A stretch of 64,000 nucleotides of DNA from Lucinisca nassula (Eukaryota > Mollusca > Bivalvia > Lucinida > Lucinidae): assembly GCA_963580285.1 (NCBI GenBank), contig OY757011.1:1020501-1084500 (forward strand), in the 5' to 3' direction. Within the stretch, counting starts at the first letter, position 1, and the number at the start of each line of letters is the position of its first letter. This document shows positions 42,331 through 53,628 of the stretch, one piece after another. A program made the translations under genes and the position numbers. A model generated the notes under the pieces. It was not told where the DNA came from and did not search any database. It was given only the letters and a program-made list of their open reading frames with translations.

Positions 42331-42439
42331 CTTCTTCTGCCAGATCTTTGTTAATAACAAGCTTGCCATGCCTGAGGTAGTTCAAAACAGGTCCAAAGTA
42401 GGTGGCATCTCTGTCAATCAAGTAGGCTCCATCTTCACC
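42331..42439 (-). CDS. KCTD5: KCTD2/5/17-type BTB protein, coding exon 2
   Basis: Minus strand, 109 bases, from acceptor TTATTTTGCAG (42440-42450) to donor GTAATA (42330-42325). It encodes [20 protein letters not shown] and [16 protein letters not shown], almost identical to vertebrate KCTD5 ([17 protein letters not shown]...). This is the core of the BTB fold that binds Cullin-3. It enters in phase 0 after exon 1 (...LNTDK) and leaves with one base of the next glycine codon. Confidence 0.96.
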
Positions 42440-42508
42440 CTGCAAAATAAGAACAAAAATAAATCTATTTAACTGTGGAAGTGTACATGTAGGCGAATCA
42501 ACCATATT

Positions 42509-43623
42509 CAGGGATCAGCCGAGGGGGCGATTCGGGCGACTTCTTCGCCCGAAGTTCAAGAACTTCGCCTTACCAGCCTAGAAAAGAGAAGTTGACTTCG
42601 CCCTGTTTTTTCCGCTCCTTTTTTTTCTCCGTCTCCAGGATCGGCTTTTCAAATGCTAAGTAATATCCATTGATAAAGGCACAAAGTTGATTACAGAAAC
42701 ACCGATTGTAATCCGATAATTAATAATCCAACTGCATGTGTTAATTGCTCGAGTTGAGCACAAGTTGTCAGATCAGCTAATTATGTAGTGAATCGGGTTA
42801 GTCCATATCGGCATCTTTGATCTTATTTCATAGCCACTTGGGCCGTGTGTCAGAATTTGAGTAATCAGACTTGTTCGCGCAGCATGAGACGGTCGGTCTT
42901 TTTTATCTTGGCAATATGATTGACGCATGAAAAACGTGCGTCTCATTTTACATATCAATATAAGACAGACAAATAGAGATGCGACTTTAACAGGATTGCC
43001 TATTTGGCTCTGATTAAACAATTAAAACGTGATCAGGCGCCGACTCAAAATGATCAAACAGACAGAAAAAGTGTAAAACGGAAGATGGGAACTAGAAAAA
43101 AGGAAAAATGAAAAGAACAAAAAAAAAAAAAAAAAAAAAGAAACAGCCCCATTGCACCTGCACAACTTGCCGGCATATCACGGTTTGCACAGATCGAAAC
43201 TCCCACCCGACTGCACAACGTGACTAATTACCACGTGAGATTATATCGGTTCTTTCCCTTTAGCGCTCTTCAGTGACTGAGTGAGCGGGACATCGAGAAA
43301 ATGAAAGTAGATGAAGTCTCTCATGTCTGAAGACTGAACCATGTGAGCAATTAGTGCTGCTATAATCGAGTTGCATAATCATTCAGCAATTGCAACAGCA
43401 ATATATTGGTATGTAGTTTGCAACGATATCACATCGGCACAATGTATTTCTAAATTGCAAAAAAACGGTATTTTCGGAAATTACCGAAAATTCGGCTCAG
43501 CAATTTCCGTAATTAAGTCGTTTTTCTCGAGCCCTGCTTCGCCCTCTTGTCCCTCATTTCGCCCTGCCAGGGCTTGAGGGAGAAGTCACTTCTCCCTGCT
43601 TTCAGGGCCTAGGATGACCCCTG
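42509..43623. mobile_element. TIR element of 1.1 kb with CAGGG ends (hAT-like)
   Basis: CAGGGATCAGCC at the left and the complement of GGATGACCCCTG at the right match at 10 of 12 positions. CATATT flanks it on both sides (42503-42508 and 43624-43629). The inner ends repeat TTCGCCC words near both termini. A long A-run is at 43119-43139. CAGGG termini are common in hAT elements, which duplicate 8 bp; the 6-bp flank seen here leaves the superfamily open. Confidence 0.65.
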
Positions 43624-43639
43624 CATATTAAGATCAGAC

Positions 43640-43740
43640 GGTTCCGGATCATTTCGGCCCATAACAAAATTGGCCCATGTCAAAATCGGCCCATGACAAA
43701 ATCGGCCCATAGCAATTTCAGCCCATAAATGACTTCAATG
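43640..43740. repeat. CGGCCCAT-rich repeat, left partner of an inverted pair
   Basis: GATCAGACGGTTCCGGATC is followed by CGGCCCATAACAAAAT-type units four times and CGGCCCATAGCAATTT. Its inverted counterpart is at 52283-52372. Confidence 0.8.
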
Positions 43741-43744
43741 CTGT

Positions 43745-44690
43745 TATAGGGGCCAATTTTCAGCCAAAATATAGAACAATGAAATATATAGTTAATATAT
43801 GATAAAAAAACATATACACAATTTATGTTTACCCCTTTTCCCCTCTCGGCATTTGTATCATTTTTTTTTAATAATTACCTCCCTCAGATATGAGCCTCCT
43901 CGCAATGCAAACTTTGTAATGGAATAGATATGAAATAAAAATAATATAAAAGAGGGTCTGTTTATTTTGAAAAAAAAAAATGTATATTTATGAACTTTGA
44001 AGGTCATTGTTTATTTGTTTATATTTTTGGCACATGCCGGTATGCAAAATGTTCAATAATCACTTTCCGTTGTTACCTTTATCGACACGTGCCTTAAAGT
44101 GACAAACAGAACGATTATATTATTCAAACCTCAGTCATTATTGGGGCACGTGCCAATCATCCATTAGTTTATGTTTGTAATGCGGGTCTTTAATACTTTC
44201 TTTGTTTCTTGCTTTCGGTTTCGTTTTATGAATGTTATTGTGCAGGGACACATCTATAGCTATTTTTGGCCATAGCGCCGGGGCCCAATTTGTGAAGACT
44301 CACATTAGTCTGTGTATCCGCACAGTCTGATTTGTGTGTAACTATGAATCATAAAGTAGCCAAAGCTTCCTCATGCCTTCAGCGATTATGACCATACTGT
44401 GCGGCTGAGCAAGTCGAGCTGTGTATGCTGGGCTCGTGAAGTAGTCAAAGCTTCCTCCTACGAACGACCATGACCATTCTGTGTGGCTGAGCAAGCTGAT
44501 CTGTGTATGCTGGGCGAATTGTAGAAATTGCTGGGCCCTTGCGTACTTATTTACTTTGTGTTTTAATCAACTAGCAAATGTTAATGCACAAAAACCTGTG
44601 GGTGATTCCTGGAATAAAATGGAAGATTTTCTACTGAAAACTAATCAATGCGTCTCTTATTCATAACATATTCCATTTCTTAAATGGAAA
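43745..44690. other. Unassigned intron 1 sequence
   Basis: No gene or recognised element; a local duplication of TGACCAT.CTGTG.GGCTGAGCAAG is at 44388-44505. Confidence 0.4.
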
Positions 44691-45594
44691 CTAGAGCTGT
44701 CAGTGAAACTGACTAGGGCCCCGGCAGCGCTATCAGAGGAGTAGGAAAAAATTTGTGAACGGACAGACAGAGTGATTACTATAGGGCACCCACACTTTCA
44801 CTGCGGGGCCCTAATAAGAAAGTTATGGAGGATAAAAAAATTTGTGGACGGACAGACGGACGGACGGACAGAGTGATTACTATAGGGCACCCACACTTTC
44901 AGTGCGGGGCCACATTATGGTTAACATTTCTGCCAAGTAATATTTAAATCCATCCAGGAATAATAACAAAGTTATTAATTGGACACAGGAAAGACCCTTT
45001 TTTGACCTTTAACCTCTAAGTATGACCTTGACCTTTGAGGTACGGACCTGAGTCTTGCGCACAACACTCCATCACATTATGGTTAACATTTCTGCCATCC
45101 AGGAATAATAATAACAAAGTTATTAATTGGACACAGGAAAGACCCTTTTTTTACCCTTAACCTCTAAGTATGACCTTGACCTTTGAGGTACGGACCTGAG
45201 TCTTGCGCGCAACACTCCATCACATTATGGTTAACATTTCTGCCAAGTAATATTTAAATCCATCCAGGAATAAGAAAGTTATGGAGGATAAAAAAATTTG
45301 TGGACGGACAGACGTTCTTAGTAGAGGTACCTTGTGGGGTTACTAATGTAAAGTCTATGGAGACTTTAACCCCATAACGCACCACTGTACAGAGTTTTAA
45401 CCCCACATACCAAAATTTTTAACCCCACTAACTGAAAAGTTACTGTGCCTTACGGAATAAACCCCATTAAGTTGAATTGGGCAGAATCCTAACCCCACTA
45501 GGTACCTCTCGTCTGCCCGGACAGACAGACAGACGGACAGAGTGATTACTATAGGGCACCCACACTTTCAGTGCGGGGCCCTAATAAGAAAAGC
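44691..45594 (+). mobile_element. Helitron-like hairpin-ended array element, F2
   Basis: It has the same ends as F1: CTAGAGCTGTCAGTGAAACT preceded by A, and GTGCGGGGCCCTAA followed by T. Two complete and some partial units of CCTCTAAGTATGACCTTGAC are present. Element G (45323-45509) is inserted near the GGACAGAC tract. Confidence 0.78.
45323..45509. mobile_element. Short TIR element G
   Basis: AGAGGTACCTTGTGGGGTTA and the complement of TAACCCCACTAGGTACCTCT match at 19 of 20 positions. The interior has several AACCCCA words. No coding capacity. It occurs once in this window. Confidence 0.75.
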
Positions 45595-45757
45595 AATGTA
45601 CTCAACGAAACCCTTAACAATTTCATAAGCCCAACGTGAATGTGAATAGCGCTTGATGTCAGTTTTCTAACCATTGCCTGCAGGGAAAACAATCAAATAT
45701 TATAAACTCTTAAATTAAGCATTTTCAAAATTCTTAAGAATGCATTTTCTTGCTTTA

Positions 45758-46027
45758 TATCCATTATGATAACACACCCGTGACATAGTGCACTCTTTCA
45801 TTTTCTCGAAAATGACAACTTTTCCGACAAAAAAATGTGATATTTGTCTTATTTATACCCCGAGCGTACGTTGTCTTTGCTCTATAGAACGCGTCTAATG
45901 AGTACCCACAACCTACATCTAGGATCAGAAATAAGCATAATAACACACACCACTTTATACTCCAAATTTCCCTTATAAAGTGGAGTTTAGAGCGGTATTA
46001 TTTTCTTGGACTTGTTAACATGATGTG
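45758..46027. mobile_element. MITE family B2, worn
   Basis: CATTATGATAACACACCCGT left, TTGGACTTGTTAACATGATG right, palindrome reduced to GAACGCGTCTAATGAGTACC. Confidence 0.7.
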
Positions 46028-46729
46028 ATTTTTATCAGTTGAGGATAGAATTAATTAATTACTCAAACCGAACATATTTTACACTTTATCCCATTGTTCG
46101 ACTTACATGCTACTGATTTGGCCCTGCAAGCAAACCAGTTATATGCAAACATAGTAAGGCCAATATAAAATATATGTGTGGTTCCGGTTACCCGACCGTG
46201 CCTAGCTTTTTCCCGCCGACCCTAATTATTTTTTCTATCATGAATATTCCAAACATTTTATGTGCAAAAACTGTCTTTCAATTTTTCATGGTTAAAGTAT
46301 TTAAGTACATATTCATTAACAAGCGCTTTCATTAAAGGACAATCTGGTCGTAATTACGCATGAAAATGGTGTGCGTCTGCAAAAAAAAAAAAAAAAAACC
46401 AAAAACATTCGTGTTTGTGTGTTAGTCTCTAAATAACTGTGAGCCTAGAATAAAAATGCATATCGTAAGCATCGCTATTTCGCTATTTAAAAGCTGTTTT
46501 TTATCAATTGCTGCGAGCTGTCAGTTAACGGTAAGTAGCCTGTGCTAATCAATAACAATTAGCCAGTTACAGTTCAAATGGCTCAGGGTTATGGCACTTT
46601 GCTACTTCTGAAGAAGCCGACGCTTTGAAGTAACCCATAATTATAATCCAAAATCTCTAGTACTTAGCACATTCAAGACCGTTCATGCAAGCCAATAGAA
46701 CCACCACCGGAAACAAAATAAATAAGAAA
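46028..46729. other. Unassigned intron 1 sequence with an A-run
   Basis: TATGTGTGGTTCC (46172) has an inverted match near 52219. A pure A-run is at 46381-46398. Nothing else recognised. Confidence 0.4.
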
Positions 46730-49700
46730 CAAGAGGGCCCAACGGCCCTATATCGCTCACCTGTGTACCAGGAAATCATAAGTGTAGGAGACCACTTGAC
46801 ATTGCTACATACTAAATATCTGAGCTCTGCCGGCCTTATGGCTTTGGAGAAGAAGATTTTTGATTTTTTTTCCAGTTTAAGTCCATAGGTCAATTTTGAC
46901 CCAAAGGGCATGGTTGGCAAGATTTATGTAGGCGACCATTTTATGTTGCTATGTACTAAATATCTAAGGTCTGCACTTCATGGTTTCAGAGAAGAAGATT
47001 TTTAAAGCTTTTTTTTCCATTATAAGTTTATTGGAGTTAAGAAGCCACAGGATTTGGCCAATTTGAACCCCAGGGGCAAGACTCAGGCAGGATTCATGTA
47101 GGCAACCACTCCATGTTGCTACATGCTAAATACTTAAGCTCTGGGCCTTACTGTTTCACGGAAGAATATTTTTGAAGTTTTTTTTTTTTTTTTCATTTTA
47201 AGTTTTTTTCCATTTTAAGTCCATCCATGGTAGCTAATGGGCCATGGGTGTGGCCAATTCTGCCCCAAGGGGCATGATTGGCAGGATTTATGTAGGTGAC
47301 CTGGGCCCTGTGGTTTCAGAGGAGAAGATTTTTGAAGCTTTTTTTCATTAGGAGTCTATGGGCACTAAGGGGCCCCGGGGCGTGGCCCATTTGGACCCCA
47401 GGGGCACGATTGGCAGGATTTATGTAGGTGACCACTTACCGTTGCTACCTGCTAAATATCTAAGCTCTGGGCCCTGTGGTTTCAGGGAAGATGTTTTAAG
47501 CTTTTTTTCCATTAGGAGTCTATGGGAGCTAAGGGGCCCTTGGGCGTGGCCCATTTGGACCCAAGGGGTATGATTGGCAGGATTTACATAGGTGACCACT
47601 TGCCGTTGCTACATGCTAAATATCTAAGCTCTGGGCCCAGTGGTTTCAGAGGAGAAGATTTTTGAAGCTTTTTTCCATTAAGAGTCTATGGGAGCTAAGG
47701 GGCCCCGGGGCGTGGCCCATTTGGACCCCAGGGGGCAGGATTGGCTGGATTTATGTAGGTGACCACTTGCCGTTGCTACATGCTAAATATCTAAGCTCTG
47801 GGCCCAGTGGTTTCAGAGAAGAAGATTTTTTAAGCTTTTTTCCATTAGGAGTCAATGGGCGCTAAGGGGCCCCAGGGCATGGCCCATTTGGACCCCAGGG
47901 GCATAATTGGCAGGATTTATGTACATGACCACTTGCCATTGCAACATGCTAAATATCTGAGCTCGGGCCCTGTGGTTTCAGAGAAGATTTTCGAAGCTTT
48001 AATTCCATTAGGAGTCTATGGGAGCTAAAGGGCCCCTGGGGCGTGGCCCATTTGGACCCCAGGGGCATGATTGGCAGGATTTATGTAGGTGACCACTTGC
48101 CATTGCTACCTGCTAAATATCTAAGCTCTGGGCCCTGTGGTTTCAGAGGAGAAAATTTTTGAAGCTTTTTTTCCATTAGGAGTCTATGGGAGCTAAGGGG
48201 CCCCGGGGCGTGGCCCATTTGGACCCCAGGGGCTGGCTAGGATTTATGTAGGTGACCACTTGCCATTGCTACATGCTATCTATCTAAGCTCTGGGCCCTG
48301 TGGTTTCTGAGAAGAAGATTTTTGAAAGTTTTTTTTTTCCATTATGAGTCTATGGGAGCGAAGGGGCCCGGAGCGTGGCCCATTTGAAACCCAGGGGCAT
48401 GATTGGCAGGAATAATGTAGGTGGCCACTGGCCGTTGCTACATGCTAAGTATCTAAGCTCTGGGCCCTGTGGTTTCAGAGAAGAAGATTTTTGAAGCTTT
48501 TCTTTTCCATTACGAGTCTATGGGAGCTAAGGGGCCCTGGTGCGTGGACCATTTGAACCCCAGGGGCATGATTGGTACGAATTATGTAGCTGACCACTGG
48601 CCTTTGCTATATGCTAAATATCTAAGCTCTGGGCCCTGTGGTTTCAGAGGAGAAGATTTTTTAAACTTTTTTTCCCATTATGAGTCTATGGGAGCTAAGG
48701 GGCCCCTGGGCGTGGCCCATTTGGACCCCAGGAGCATGATTGGCAGGATTAATGTAGGTGACCAATTTCCTTGGCTACATGCTAAATATCTCAGCTCTGG
48801 GCCCTGTGTTTGCAGAGAAGCTTTTCGGAGCTTTTTTCCATTAGGAGTCAATAAGAGCTAAGGGGCCCCGGGGCGTGGCCAGTTTGGACCTAGGGGCATG
48901 ATTGGCAGGAATTTTGTAGGTGACCACTTGCCGTTGCTACATGCTATATATCTAAGCTCAGGGCCCTGTGGTTTCAGAGAAGAAGATTTTTTAAGCTATT
49001 TTTTTCCATTATGAGTCTATGGGAGCGAGGGGGCCCCGGGGCGTGGCCCATTTGAAACCCAGGGGCATGAATGGCAGGAATTATGTAGGTGGCCACTGGC
49101 CGTTGCTACATGCTAAATATCTAAGCTCTGGGCCCTGTGGTTTCAGAGAAGAAAATTTTTTAAGCTTTTTTTTCCAGTATGAGTCTATGGGAGCTAAGGG
49201 GCCCTGGGGTGTGGCCAATTTGGACTCCGGGGGCATGATTGGCAGGAATTATGTAGGTGACCACTTGCCGTTGCTACATGCTAAATACCTAAGCTCTGGG
49301 TCCTGTGGTTTCAGAGAAGAAGATTTTTGAAGTTTTTTTTCCATTATGAGTCTATAGGAGCGAAGGGGCCCCGGGGCGTGGCCCATTTGGAACCCAGGGG
49401 GCATGATTGGCAGGAATTATGTAGGTGACCACTTGCAGTTGCTACATGCTAAATATCTAAGCTCTGGGTCCTGTGGTTTCAGAGAAGAAGATTTTTGAAG
49501 CTTTTTTTTCCATTATGAGTCTATAGGAGCTAAAGGGCCCCGGGGTGTGGCCAATTTGGACCCCAGGGGCATGATTGGCAGGATTTACATAGGTGATCAC
49601 TTAACATTGTTACAAGCTAAATATCTAAGCTCTGCGCCCTGTGGTTTCAGAGAAGAAGAGTTTTTTAATTTTTCCCATTATAAGTCTATGGGAGCTATAT

Positions 49701-49926
49701 GTTGCCATGGCAACCAGAATTCCAATCTGATCAGCCCAAAAATCTTATGCAGCCTTTCCCCCTACCTGATGATGCTTCACATGAAATTTGATCAAGATTG
49801 GCCATGTGGTATTGGAGATATACTTATTTGAAATTGTTTACGGACGGACGCACGGGCGCACGCACGCACGACGGACAAAAAGTGATCCCAAAAGCTCACC
49901 TCGTCACTACGTGACAGGTGAGCTAA
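46730..49926 (+). mobile_element. Hairpin-ended element with about 17 units of 170 bp (family P)
   Basis: It starts CAAGAGGGCCCAACGGCCCT (hairpin GGGCC/GGCCC), preceded by A. Units contain GAGTCTATGGGAGCTAAGGG, GCGTGGCCCATTTGGACC, GGGGCATGATTGGCAGG, TGACCACTTGCCGTTGCTAC and GGTTTCAGAGAAGAAGATTT. After a CGGACGGACGCACG tract the end hairpin AGCTCACCTCGTC...GACAGGTGAGCT leads into CTAA and A-rich flank. Open frames within it only follow the repeat. Confidence 0.85.
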
Positions 49927-49935
49927 AAAACTACA

Positions 49936-51100
49936 GAGGGTAAAACGTCTGTTGTCTCCTGTGACCAACAGCTATTTTCCATGTACCGGTAAGAGAGGCA
50001 AAATTAGGAAGCGGTCGGAACCCACAAATTTTGAATGCAATTTGTTTTCGGAAGCGCAAGATGCATAAAACCCATGTCTCGGACGCATAAAAAAGGACAA
50101 CGGCGCACATTTATTGCGTTATGCAGACCGTGACGGTATGACCCCTCTCAATAATCAGATTACTTTTGTGACATTAAAAATTATCCAAATCATGCTTTAC
50201 CACCTGTAGCGATTATCAGACAAGTGTGCACGCTTCAACAAACATAAATAATGCAGACAGCTTGTGTAAATCTTTCAAGTATTTTCACTATCTCCATGAA
50301 CAGAAAGCTAAGCCTCCACAGATGCGCAGGATTATCGTAGTCTTCGCTGGTCACACATATATAGTTTTTGTCATGCCGCGTTTAATTTCCCGCCGTCATT
50401 TTGAACGTGCATTTGTTGCAGTCTGAAATTTTCCCACGTTTTTCAATAACACGTCATCAATAGTTTGCACACACGGTCTTCGCATCCAATTTTTGGAAAA
50501 CATGACAGTAAAACTGTGCGACAGGTGAACCACAGATCAGCCTGCGCAGTCTTATCAGTCTTTGCTCTTTGTTCAAACCTGTTGTAGTATGGCTTCTGGG
50601 ATATGCAGAGAGCAGCAAACGAAGAGCTCGATGTACAGGCTGATCTTACGTTAAAAGAATTTTTTTTTCGTGAGTGCAGGAAGCAGTTTAACCTGTTGTT
50701 ATATATGTCCGACAAAGACGGTAGTTAATGAGCTAGGATGTCATATGGTGGTGACATCAGAAATGCTTTCCGAGAAATGCACTGAATGCGTATGCGCGTA
50801 CAGAAAAGACTCAGATCAGCTGGAAGTTCTGCACAGTCTGATCTGAGTTCATTGTTCACAAGGTTTCATTTCTCGGAAAGTTTAGACACTCGCCGATCAG
50901 ACTGGACGCATATGCACATGATAACACTGGTCAGGTAACCTTTCACACCTAATTGGTATCATCAAATCTTAAAGTGAGATAATTTGGAACAATAAACAGC
51001 GGGATTAGCGGTAAACCATCAAACAGGCAACAATCTATTGCTAAAAAAAGTGTCTAAAATATCCAATCTTTAAACAGGCATGATGTTGTTATAGTTTGGT
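49936..51100. other. Unassigned intron 1 sequence
   Basis: No gene recognised. A loose palindrome (TTTCCGAGAAATG...CATTTCTCGGAAA, 50767-50880) surrounds GATCAGCTGG and CTGATCTGAG words. The segment 51024-51060 is the left partner of an inverted repeat with 53343-53378. Confidence 0.4.
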
Positions 51101-51103
51101 CAT

Positions 51104-51200
51104 TTGATTTGAGATTTAACGTTCCCGTCAACACTGTTACGGTCATTTTGGAGACGTTGCTTCCAATGCTGTAGGACTTTTACCCGACATTGAGATGAAC
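51104..51200 (-). mobile_element. SINE-like repeat, family I, 5'-truncated
   Basis: Plus strand GATTTGAGATTTAACGTTCC to TTTTACCCGACATTGAGATGA; the rest is missing. Confidence 0.6.
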
Positions 51201-51299
51201 AGACTCAATAAAACCGAGTCTGCTATTTTCGTTTATTTGGTGTATTCTTTGCTTCATGAGGATCTAACTATTCAGAACTTATTTATCCCTGCTCACCCT

Positions 51300-51505
51300 T
51301 GCATGCCCCTAGTTAAAGGGGAAAGCAGACTTAATTGGGGATATATTTTTTCCCAATCTCTGCTCCAGAACATACATGTACATTGTGGTTTCTTATTACA
51401 ACCACCTCAATGGCATGGTTCTATTGAGTTTCCACACTGTACAATTTTGGATTGAAGTCATGAAAGAGGCAGTTAGGGAAACATGCAACTATGATGTAGT
51501 GCACA
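51300..51505. mobile_element. MITE family B, worn
   Basis: Pieces CCAATCTCTGCTCCAGAACA, GTGGTTTCTTATTACAACC and GGTTCTATTGAGTTTCC correspond to the family palindrome; TGATGTAGTGCACACATGTG resembles the terminus. Confidence 0.5.
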
Positions 51506-51611
51506 CATGTGTGTAGAAATGTTGTTTATGTTTTTTGCGCAATCAAGATCAGGAACTTAACTTTTCAAAAAGAAGGATTTTGGACTCCTGTTTTCAGAAT
51601 CATTTTGAGAC

Positions 51612-51615
51612 CTAT

Positions 51616-51648
<33 letters not shown>

Positions 51649-51649
51649 A
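51612..51649. repeat. (CTAT)n microsatellite
   Basis: About nine units. Confidence 0.95.
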
Positions 51650-52282
51650 TGTTCAGCTTTTAGACCAAGTAAGACAGATACAGATGGCACAAGGACTACG
51701 ATTTTAAAAGACTATATAAAATAGTTTCTCCTGGTGCTAATTGCTGGATGTTTAATTTGCAGCATTAAGCCGTTATAAGAAACTTTCTGATATCCGTTTA
51801 CTCTGTCATTTCATCTTGATCTTTTGAACTTTTACATTTGTCTTCAATGTATATATGGTACAATAACAGTTACAACACTATTCAAGATAAAGCAACCTTC
51901 ACTTGAACAGCAAGTCCTAAAGGCTGACCTTTTGTAAAAGGCAAACACATACACAGGATGTCCAATCAAAATACTTTGTTCTGACTGAAGAACACCCTTA
52001 TTTTTGTAACAATTAGGACAATATGGATGAAAACTAAGCATTATTTTTTATACTTTTATTTGTTGACAAAGTTTTCAAGTACAATTATACAACAAAAGCA
52101 AAACAATATAACAAAAAATAAGTGCAGTGTGTAGCATGGTATAGAAGGTGAGAAATAAAAATAAAAAATAAAATAATTTTCCTACCTACCTACCCTATTT
52201 TTGCAAACCATGTAATAGGAACCACACATATAGTTTGTTTTGGCCTAATTATACCATCATTAAAATTTTGGATCTAAATTGC
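51650..52282. other. Unassigned AT-rich intron 1 sequence
   Basis: No gene or element recognised; AAAATAAAAAT-type simple sequence near 52150-52180. Confidence 0.4.
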
Positions 52283-52372
52283 TATGGGCCGATTTTGTAT
52301 GGGCCGATTTTGCCATGGGCCGATTTTGTTATGGGCCCAATTGTCCAGGGACCGATCAGACCAACCGCTTGT
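52283..52372. repeat. CGGCCCAT-rich repeat, right partner of the inverted pair
   Basis: AAATTGCTATGGGCCG, three ATGGGCCGATTTTG units, ATGGGCCCAATTG, then GACCGATCAGACC, the inverse order of 43640-43740. Confidence 0.8.
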
Positions 52373-52429
52373 GGAAAAATTCATATCAAATTACATATGT
52401 TCTTGTTCAAATTCACAAACTAATGGACA

Positions 52430-52490
52430 AATAGTGTAGATCCTGATCCTTCTGAAGAAGCCATCTGACCGGGACCTAGACTAAGGGGAT
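52430..52490. mobile_element. MITE family A fragment
   Basis: AATAGTGTAGATCCTGATC, CTTCTGAAGAAGCCATCTGA; most of both arms deleted. Confidence 0.6.
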
Positions 52491-52543
52491 TAGGTACATG
52501 TAACTCCAACAAAAATTGATTAACAGGTGATGAATGTGCTGAT

Positions 52544-53182
52544 TTAACCCTTTACCACTCAGGGATTTTGTGAATTTCGCTGTTTTTCACAGTGTTGCAC
52601 CTGGCAGCAACTTCAACTAGCCACTGTTTCATTATGGATGGTCTATTTTACACCAAACTGGGTATGAATGTTCATTGGGCAGTAGCCTTTCAAATGCAAC
52701 CTTTCATGACTTGATCATTGTTGTCATGGTAAAGAGGGGGCATCTCAAAGTTGGCAAAAAGTGTGTTTTCACATGAATTTTTGACCACATTTTAATCTTC
52801 ACACAGCTGTCAAGGCAACAATTAAAGTGTTTGGCACTGGCCATTTTCACTGTTTGCAGCATGTTTTATCAGCATCAATTTTTAGGCATTTTTGACCCCA
52901 GACACCCTCAGATATAAATTTTAGCGGCCGGTTGGGCCATACACCCAAAATTTTTCGGGATGTGAGGGGGCGTTGCCCCCCTTCAAACCCCCCCCCCCCC
53001 TGAATATTTTTAGTGGGGAGGCGCGCGAAAAAACAGGTCACTTTTTGCCCAACAAATCCTAAAGCAAACATAACTATCCAGGGGTAAAAATGCAGATTTT
53101 AGGTGCTTCTGGGGCTTCAAATTGGGGGGGGGGGGGGGGGTGCAGACACGTAAAAACACGTATCTGAGTGGGAAAGGGTTAA
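52544..53182. mobile_element. TTAA/CCC element family D, copy D2
   Basis: Same ends as D1 and close identity over 640 bp. It differs in a C-run (52988-53000) and a longer G-run (about 53126-53141). Confidence 0.88.
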
Positions 53183-53628
53183 TTTACTACTGAACTAGAA
53201 AAGTATCCAGACGACACAGATGCCCCCGCCCATTGGACAGCATAGCTCTACTGCAAAAGTGTCCTTGCTAAAGATGGGGATATTGCTGATTAAATCTTTT
53301 GCCAAAAACACTTTCATCATATCCAATATGAACCCAATAAGGGCTATTTTAGACACTTTTTAGCAATAGATTGTTGCCTATTTGACAGTCAACCTCCATT
53401 TAATTATGTCACATTAAGAAGTCATAACTGTGTTTTGATAACAAGTGTGAGTGACACCAATTAAACAAATGAAGTGTGCCTGACCAGTGTCATGTCAGTG
53501 TTCATGTGTATTAGAGAATTGGAGCTGTGTTCCAAACTTATCTTGTCTGTATCAGTGATCATCTTTTGTCACTAGTGGTGAATATGACATATCTCTTCAC
53601 TTAGCATAAAAAGAAAAAGGCAGTATAA
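53183..53628. other. Unassigned intron 1 sequence
   Basis: It includes the right partner (53343-53378) of an inverted repeat with 51024-51060. No gene recognised. Confidence 0.4.

Noticed and set aside
42773..43021. 82-codon minus-strand frame inside the 1.1-kb TIR element
   Set aside because: It has no recognisable motif and no other copy to test for constraint; not enough to call a transposase.
46685..49831. Several open frames of 67-130 codons with shared words such as GPCGFREEDF
   Set aside because: They follow the 170-bp units of the family P array and change frame with every indel.
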